Both the position numbers and the translations under genes were made by a program. From contig CM053253.1 in the NCBI GenBank assembly GCA_028583405.1, forward strand, positions 5,974,796 through 6,038,795: a stretch of 64,000 nucleotides of DNA. The letters are read 5' to 3'. Under the pieces are notes generated by a model. It was not told the origin of the DNA and did not search any database. It was given only the letters and a program-made list of their open reading frames with translations. Position 1 is the first letter of the stretch. The number at the start of each line of letters is the position of its first letter. This stretch comes from Pogonophryne albipinna (lineage: Eukaryota; Chordata; Actinopteri; Perciformes; Artedidraconidae). Positions 57,691 to 64,000 of the stretch are shown one piece after another.

Positions 57691-58114
57691 GTGAGTCATC
57701 CAAACACCTTTCTTTTAGGGCTGCATTAACCATTATCGTAATCCCATTATGAACAAGTGCAATACTCAAATCCGAGGGAGAACAATATATATGTTAAAGG
57801 TTACAGTTTTGAATGGAGCTGCAGAGATATGCCGCCCTACAAGTCTTTCATTTTCTACAGACTTAAGAAAACACATTAGTTTGATACATATCCTTATTGA
57901 GGAAATCCATATAGATTACAGAGAATGTACAGACTGTATATGTACAGTAGCACAGATGATAATGTAATAGGGATGTAACGATATACCGAATATCGCGGTA
58001 TCGCGGTAAATAAACGTCCCAATACCGTCGTGAGACTGACAAAATCTACCGCGATTTTTTTTTTAAATTAATTTTTTCAAAAAAATATTTATTTATTTTA
58101 AACACTTTTTTTTG

Positions 58115-58235
58115 TTTAAACCTTTATTTAACCAGGTGGTCCCATTGAGATCATCGATCTCTTTTTCAAGAGAGACCTGTCCAACAAGGCAGCAAGTAGG
58201 TTACAACATGAACATAAAACAACAGAACACAAAAG
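58115..58235 (+). repeat. LINE tail, TTTATTTAACCAGG type
   Basis: CCTTTATTTAACCAGGTGGT, CCCATTGAGATCATCGATCT and CTTTTTCAAGAGAGACCTGT. Inverse orientation of 51345-51415. Nested in the hAT element. Confidence 0.65.
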
Positions 58236-58449
58236 GACATCGTATTTACAGTGCTACATTTACACACCTAGAGACATTGACAAGTACCAAGAGTATATTT
58301 ATATCTCTGTCAATAAGCCTCACCTTCTTGGCAAAAACTGTATTGTTTTTGAAGTGGTGGAGAGACAATGCACAGTTTGACCCACTGCTGTCACCCATGG
58401 CCAAAGCATATCTCTCCGTCCCACTGAGGTGGTGTTAGACTTTTTCGCT

Positions 58450-58805
58450 GTCCGTCATTTTGACAGACAGGATCGTAAAATGTCCGTCATAATCCCTTAT
58501 TACCCGTCGGGTCTGAACTGTTCACAAGAGAGCACGCTCGTGAACTATCAACAGGGGGGGGGGCGGTGTTATGCCGTGTGTGCATGATGCACCTCGCGGG
58601 AGCGCACACAGCGTAAAGCAAAACCTCCCAGACATGTGTTGATCTGTTCGGCAAAGTACGGTTTGGAAACTATCATTTCCTTTTGGAGGGCATGCATAAC
58701 ACGGCATAACACCAGAGCCTCGCTGCGGGGAAACGTTGGCGCTGTTCCGAGTTTGTTCTAATCTGTCAAAATGACAGACTGCTTTCAGATTTTTCCGTCA
58801 TTGAT
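58450..58805 (+). repeat. Segment bounded by inverted TGTCATTTTGACAGA motifs
   Basis: GTCCGTCATTTTGACAGACA at 58451 and ATCTGTCAAAATGACAGACT at about 58763 are inverted. Inside, GTTATGCCGTG and CACGGCATAAC (58568 and 58698) are also inverted. Perhaps another small nested element. A poly-G run lies at about 58553-58562. Confidence 0.45.
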
Positions 58806-59258
58806 AAATATAATATTCGGTTAACGAGACCACTGCTGTCCCAGCAACATCAGTACCAAGAGAGAGAGTTTTTTCCAGAGCAGGGGATATTGTAAATGCC
58901 CAAACATCCCAGCTTATAAATACCTGGAAATGTGGACATTCTCATATTCCTAAAAACCTGTCTGATGATGCTGAGTGAGTGACTAGTGAGTTTGAGTTGA
59001 GTTACTTGAAAAACTAAAGTGAAACTTGATTTATGTCCTTGTTTATTTGTGAGATGCAGTGGCACAAAGAAAATGCCTACTTTGTTTGGTAGTACTATAG
59101 GTACAAAAACACTGGTTTTCTTGTTCCAGTCTGTTACTGTCACTTTGTTTTTGACACTTTAAAATACTGCTATCCTACTAAAATGCTGTACAAATCAGAT
59201 TTATTATGTAATAAAGAAACATTTTCCGAGTAAAAAAAAAAATTATTGAAAAAAAAAA

Positions 59259-59588
59259 ACGTGGCCACGTTTGACTTTCTCGTGCGCACGCTTTAGTAAC
59301 TCGTGCGCACGCTTTGGTAACTCGTGCGCACGAGTTACTAAAGCGTGCGCACGAGTTATTAAAGCGTGCGCACGAGTTATTAAAGCGTGCGCACGAGTTA
59401 CTAAAGCGTGCGCACGAGTTAATAAAGCGTGCGCACGAGTTATTAAAGCGTGCGCACGAGTTATTAAAGCGTGCGCACGAGTTACTAAAGCGTGCGCACG
59501 AGTTACTAAAGCGTGCGCACGAGTTAATAAAGCGTGCGCACGAGTTAATAAAGTGTGCGCACGAGTTAATAAAGCATGGCCTCGTTTT
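59259..59588 (+). repeat. 21-bp repeat array A (about 14 units)
   Basis: Unit CGTGCGCACGAGTTAYTAAAG, 21 bp, with the perfect palindrome CGTGCGCACG inside. About two leading units are inverted (CTTTAGTAACTCG) and about 12 are direct. The array is capped on the left by ACGTGGCCACGT (perfect palindrome) plus TTTGACTTTCTCG, and on the right by GCATGGCCTCGTTTTG. Because 21 is a multiple of 3, two frames stay open as heptapeptide repeats (ACARVIK or RAHELLK). Not thought to be a gene. Confidence 0.93.
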
Positions 59589-60433
59589 GTGTGTGTGTGT
59601 GTGTGTGTGTGGGCATGGGCATTTGTTTATGATAGTATCGTTCGCTCCGGTGCACTCCGGCAGGACTATAGCACATCAAGATTAAGATTAAACGAATTTC
59701 TTTCACTTGGGAATACACATATAACTATGGAGAACCAGATTTGTGTAAATTACTGTTCGTGGTAATTTTAAAACAAATGCCGGTGGTGTCGGACACACAC
59801 AAACACACCGGACACGCATACACATCATGCGCCCCGGTGACAGGACATCTCCTTCATAAAACGAGGGGGAATACTCTGGTAGTTCGATGTGTGTAGAGGT
59901 GTGTGTGGTTAAACGTAGCAGCCTCGATCTCTATTCAGCGGTTCTAATGAAGGGAAACGCAGTGAAGTAAACAGTAAAAGGCACAGCTCTTTGCAGCTGG
60001 TGCTGCTCTTCTCAGATTCTGCTGGGTTACACGTTACTGCCTCCAGTGCCCTGTACGACGAAGCCAGTTCAACAGACCCTGGATATGTTTGATTTACCCG
60101 GCTTAACTAACCCTAACAAACACGATGTCGCTAAGCGGTCCTACGAAGCTGGTTATCAACTCAGCAAATCAACCAGGGTTTCTCTGTCCGGCTGAGAGCG
60201 CGTTCACGTGAAAGGGACGGGGTTACCAACATTTGACCAATCACAAACATGGAGACGCGTGCTGACAGCGCAGCGTCATACTTCATGAATGAATAGTGTA
60301 AATAGCAAATCCTGCTTCGTAGTACAGGCCACTGGTGCCACAGAGATTTCATAAAGTGAAGGAGGTTTTCCTTCTATAAAACAGCTGTGGGCAGCAGATA
60401 CTGTGAGTCACGGACAGGAATCCCTCAATTTAA
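59589..60433. other. Spacer between the two arrays
   Basis: Starts with a (GT)n run (about 59588-59610). It has no open frame of note and no transposase motif. It also contains GCGTTCACGTGAAAGGGACG. Unique within the window. Confidence 0.6.
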
Positions 60434-60580
60434 ATAAAACGAGGCCACGCTTTAGTAACTCGTGCGCACGCTTTAGTAACTCGTGCGCACGCTTTAATAA
60501 CTCGTGCGCACGCTTTAGTAACTCGTGCGCACGAGTTACTAAAGCGTGCGCACGAGAAAGTAAAACGTGGCCACGTTTTA
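60434..60580 (-). repeat. 21-bp repeat array B, inverted partner
   Basis: Same unit, here mostly in the opposite orientation: about four CTTTAGTAACTCGTGCGCAC units, then one or two direct. It is bounded by AAAACGAGGCCACGC on the inner side and GAGAAAGTAAAACGTGGCCA CGT on the outer side. Array B therefore mirrors array A about an 845-bp spacer. Confidence 0.9.
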
Positions 60581-61311
60581 TTTATTTTTCTCTCAATGAA
60601 CCCTCCAGGGCTCCGTAATTATTCAATATCGCGATAAATACCGTACCGTGGACTTGTTATCGCGATATTATCGTACCGTGAGTTTTTGGTATCGTTACAT
60701 CCCTATAATGTAATGCATCTTTTAGTTAGATTTCTTTATCTGGTGTCCCAATTCCAAAAGATCAGTCCACAGACAGCCTGCAGTGGAAACAGAGTGTGTG
60801 TGTCAGAGTCGCTGGAGCGTGAACGCTGTAGATTTCCATCTCCGCTCCTTCATCTCATGAAATGGCCGTTGGGCTTATAAATAAACTGCAGCCTCTTCGG
60901 CTAGTGGGTCTCTGTGTCTGTGTGAACAAAGTAAAGGAAAGCAGGACACGGTGTGCTGCCAGGACAGCAGTACGGTTAATATCTTCATCATCTTCATCGT
61001 TGAGGGATAACCCTAGACTTTCAATCAGGGATATGTCTCCTGTTTAAAACTAATATAACACTGTAAGCTCACTTCTGTGATAACAGCAGCACATGGTTGC
61101 ATAGCATTATTCTATTCTATTGTATTATATATAATAGATTTATATGTCAAATATGAAGGTACATCAGGCTTTTTTTTTTAGGTTTCAAGTTTTGAGATGA
61201 TACCTAGATGTCCATTTACTGTACTTGGATATTTCTGTTTTCAGTCGTTGAACTTGACTTTGAGTCGTTGAATTGCATATTACTTTAACATTTGACAAAT
61301 TAAGGAATGTA

Positions 61312-62524
61312 AACTCCTCAAAAAAAGTTTGGAAACGTTATTTCGGTTGATTATTCCTCCCCTTAATAATACCTATTGGTATTGTATTCTATATCGTTGG
61401 AAAGCCTGATTAGTCACCTTTACAACGAGGTACAACTTGTAAGGATCGTGCATTCGTGGAATGAGCAACACAGCTAACCGTGTGGATAGCGGCCCAAAAT
61501 AATTTGCCAAAATCCCCTGCAATATTCTTCTGTTGGTATTCACTCTCATTTTGAGATGCTTGTTGGATTGGATGATTGCACTCTCCCACAGTAATAAGGA
61601 AAAAACAACACATATTGGCAATTTTTACACTTTTTACAACAGCTTGGCACCTCCTCCTCATGCTGGTCACCAGCCTGGTCACACACTGGCATCCCATTCC
61701 TCAACCAGGATTTGTCGCAAGTCAGCAACATGGTTGCGTTGGTCACTCTGGCACGTACAGCACGCCCAAGCTGATCCCACAAGTGTTCAATTGGTTTGAG
61801 GTCTGGAATCACGGCAGGCCATTCCATCCTCTCCACTCCCAAATTCTGGAAGTACTCTGTGATGATCCTGGCTCTGTGGGGGCGAGCGTTGTCATCCTGG
61901 AGGATGGAGTTAGGTCCCAGATTCTGGAGATATGGGATCGCCACTGGCTCCAGAATCTCATTCCGATATCTCACTGCATTGAGATTGCCTTCAATGACGA
62001 CACGTTCTGTTTTACCTGTGAGAGGGATGTGAGATGACGTTCCCCCACATTCTTAGGTTCCACTGTCGGTGCTGCCGACACCAGCGCAAACGGGCCTGAC
62101 GGTGAAGGGCAGTCATTGCAGGCTTCCTGGCAGCCTTATAAGCACGAAGACCGGCCATGTGCAGTCTGTTCCTCACCGTCTGATCAGAGATCTGTCTGTG
62201 GTACCGTTGTGCAAATCTTGCCTGTAATCAGGTGTCAGTCACACACCTGTGACTGGCATACACCTGCCAGCACTTGAAGCTCAAAACGAGAGTGAATACC
62301 AACAGAAGAATATTGCAGGGGATTTTGGCAAAAGAAATTGGGCCGCTACCCACACTGTTAGCTGTGTTGCTCATTCCACGAATGCACGATCCTTACAAGT
62401 TGTACCTTGTTGTAAAGGTGACTAATCAGGCTTTCCAACGATATAAAATACAATACCAATTGGTATTATTAAAGGGGAGGAATAATCGACCGAAATAACG
62501 TTTCCAAACTTTTTTTGAGGAGTT
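61312..62524 (-). mobile_element. Tc1-type element with about 245-bp inverted repeats
   Basis: Flanked by TA (61310-61311 and 62525-62526). Ends AACTCCTCAAAAAAAGTTTG and the inverse CAAACTTTTTTTGAGGAG. The left 61312-61555 and right 62280-62524 are inverted copies, including GTATTGTATT, TTGGAAAGCCTGATTAGTCA and TCCCCTGCAATATTCTTCTG. The transposase gene lies between them on the minus strand and is broken. Confidence 0.92.
61640..62225 (-). pseudogene. Tc1-like transposase, internally deleted
   Basis: Minus-strand reading. An N-terminal helix-turn-helix part (QISDQTVRNRLHMAGLRAYK, then LHRQARLRWCRQHRQWNLRM) spans about 62010-62225. After a deletion, the C-terminal catalytic part with LQDDNARPHRARII and PDLKPIEHLWDQLGRAVRAR spans about 61735-61974. 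The piece with the first catalytic Asp is missing. A frameshift near 61690 moves the end (VTRLVTSMRRRCQAVV) to another frame. The plus-strand frames over it are antisense shadows. Confidence 0.88.
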
Positions 62525-62699
62525 TATTTCATTTAAGTTTGTATTACACAGGTTTTTTTGTTTCATGTAATGCATGCAGGCAAATAGTGGGACACCGCTT
62601 ATTGGACTTAACATTTTGATCATTTCTGGGGATTTTACATTTGCCATTATATGTATAATATGGAGATTTATACAAATATTTTTAAAAATATCCATAATA

Positions 62700-62732
62700 A
62701 TATTGTGATTTCAAACATATCGCCCAACCCTA
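62700..62732 (+). repeat. Right terminus of an AACCCTA-type hAT MITE
   Basis: AAACATATCGCCCAACCCTA is a typical right end of a fish MITE family. No left end was found adjacent, so truncated. Confidence 0.45.
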
Positions 62733-63807
62733 ATGTTTATTCAGAAGGAGTAGAACGGTCTTACATTTCCTTTGGAGGGGATTTAATTTGTATTCAAATA
62801 CCCTGAGGAAAGCAGACACAGCCTTACATCCTATTACCTGGAGGAATGGGAATAATCAGCTTTTCCCTTTGCCGTATAATATCATTTGCATCTTTTATGC
62901 ACCATGAAGCAGAAAAAAGTGAGACATCCCCCGGTGCATATTAGCCATGTTCGTAAAATGTGAACAAACCAAATATGAATAAATATATTAAGTGTTGGGG
63001 AATAATTTGCTTGGTATTCAACCTTTGACACAGTTCATCATTTTCTCCTTTTTCTTGGCATAGGTATTGCTGCTATCTCTCTTAAGGAGGGGCATCTTGG
63101 GCGCATTGTTGTTGCCAGCTTATGACGAGCACAAGCTGACGAGAGAGTTTATTGTTCAGGGACATCTAGAGGCCCTTCTTTTATCTGGAACGTAGGTTCC
63201 CTGGCGCACGTTCTTTCCTATGGACGATAGCTCTAGTTAGATTCAGAGTCTCGCTGATGAAGAATATTGATTATTACACTCTGAACTAGTTAAAACCTCG
63301 AGCTACAGGAGGGGTCTTCAGAATTGATTGTGGCATCTCAACCGTGTGGTCAACTCGTGGCCACGACATGTCGTGTGAATTCTCCGGCCGACGCTCCAAA
63401 TAAACAGTCAGTGTTTGCCATCAAAGCTCCAGCTCTCATCGTGTCTCTCCGAGTCCTGACTCCAATTGCTTCAGAGGTTTCCCCCACATTAAGGATCTGT
63501 CAGCATGTGTTGCTTTAGAAAACCTAACATACATTACTTAAAGGAAAGCTGGCAGTTTTCATGGAGTTTTTTAAACAGAATGTTGGTATTGATCAATAAA
63601 ACCAACGACCGGGGGGGGGGGAGGGAGGGTAACTCACGTCATATTCTTTCAGATGTCTTGAAGATTTCTGTACTTTGTTATCCCTGTATCATCTGTATAC
63701 CGACCTGGGTTTATTGACATGCCTATTCATTTGATTGTACACTGTATCTGCCACCTCGACCGGCCGTTTTATGAATGTGTAATGTTCGTTATATTTGAGA
63801 ACTTTAG

Positions 63808-64000
63808 GGCTGCCCTCGACTAAAGATTTGTCTAGTCGTCAATTAAGGCGATTAGTCGACTAATCGTCACACGTTTATTATGATTATGATTATAATTTCA
63901 TTTATTTTTTCTTCCCAAAATGGTTTCAGTTTCAAAGGCTGATAAAGAGCGTTATTATAATGGTACGTTGTGCTTCACATACAATATAAAATAAAACTGT
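63808..64000 (+). mobile_element. hAT-like element, left end, runs off the window
   Basis: TTTAGGGCTGCCCTCGACTA followed by CTAGTCGTCAATTAAGGCGA and TTAGTCGACTAATCG, a hAT-type terminus with subterminal GTCGACTAAT repeats. The other end would lie beyond the window. Confidence 0.55.

Larger units (their letters stand above)
57968..60705 (+). mobile_element. hAT-type element (2.7 kb) in klhl21 intron
   Basis: Ends TAGGGATGTAACGATATACC and GGTATCGTTACATCCCTA, with a perfect 8-bp TSD TAATGTAA (57960-57967 and 60706-60713). Subterminal blocks are ATATCGCGGTATCGCGG and its relatives (ATCGCGATATTATCG at the right). The middle holds a LINE tail, a TGACAGAC-flanked segment (58.4-58.8 kb), and the two 21-bp repeat arrays. 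No transposase frame. Confidence 0.9.
57691..64000 (+). other. klhl21: klhl21 intron after the first coding exon, open-ended
   Basis: Starts at the GTGAGT donor. No frame resembling the next Kelch repeats (a GSDGSRLYD-type start) was found up to the window end, so at least 6.3 kb is intron. Most of it is a hAT composite (57968-60705) and a Tc1 element (61312-62524). The rest (60714-61309, 62735-63807) is unremarkable non-coding DNA with a poly-G tract at about 63611. Confidence 0.75.

Noticed and set aside
57691..57752. Extension of the klhl21 frame to a stop at 57752
   Set aside because: The GTGAGT donor after YVT falls at the expected Kelch boundary. The residues after it do not look like Kelch.
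59281..59575. CRISPR-like regular array
   Set aside because: There are no unique spacers; the whole 21-bp unit repeats. Eukaryotic context.
59271..59765. Open frames of 123 and 164 codons with heptapeptide repeats (ACARVIK, RAHELLK)
   Set aside because: A 21-bp DNA repeat stays open by arithmetic. Two frames are open at once, no splice or start context, and the array reappears inverted at 60.4 kb.
61533..62037. Plus-strand frames of 78-153 codons
   Set aside because: Antisense shadows of the minus-strand Tc1 transposase.

Overview
This window is vertebrate nuclear DNA, almost certainly from a teleost fish. It has spliced gene structure with GT..AG sites, very long TG/CA microsatellites, and a dense mix of small non-autonomous DNA transposons (hAT, Tc1, PIF/Harbinger-like and TTAA-flanked elements). 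It also holds L2 and gypsy remnants and LINE tails of kinds common in fish. The species cannot be named from the sequence; the repeat mix would suit a percomorph.

Only one ordinary host gene is certain: klhl21, on the + strand at the right. Its large coding exon (BTB, BACK and the first Kelch repeat, 342 codons) lies at 56664-57690 and ends at a GTGAGT donor. A TATA-containing start region and a likely non-coding first exon lie at about 55829-55959. No later klhl21 exon is visible, so the rest of the window (57691-64000) reads as its next intron, packed with transposons. A second, unidentified candidate coding exon lies on the minus strand at 9264-9420, and a possible non-coding first exon on the plus strand ends at 45230.

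The rest is intergenic or intronic DNA shaped by repeated transposon insertion, often transposon into transposon, with target-site duplications (TSDs) that can be read directly. By region: 1-9 kb, an inverted-repeat pair around a TTAA-flanked MITE. 9-13 kb, the orphan exon, a 156-bp TG tract and more MITEs. 13.4-15.7 kb, a hAT element with another hAT element inside it. 16.2-18.9 kb, a dead Ty3/gypsy pol fragment carrying two different TTA-flanked MITEs. 19.7-20.8 kb, another composite hAT. 21-26 kb, mostly quiet. 26.6-36 kb, TTAA MITEs, a solo LTR, a foldback element and an L2 LINE end. 36.3-38.3 kb, a composite element with an internal duplication. 40-45 kb, a hAT MITE and an 808-bp Tc1-type palindrome. 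46-51 kb, nested hAT and TTAA elements and a 145-bp duplication. 53.2-54.6 kb, two spliced exons of a truncated hAT transposase. 58-62.5 kb, a 2.7-kb hAT element carrying two oppositely oriented arrays of a 21-bp repeat, then a Tc1 element with about 245-bp inverted repeats.

No tRNA, rRNA, CRISPR array or new defence-type gene system was recognised. The most unusual items are the paired 21-bp palindromic arrays inside the klhl21 intron, the legible nested-insertion histories with reconstructible empty sites, and the unidentified exon at 9.3-9.4 kb.
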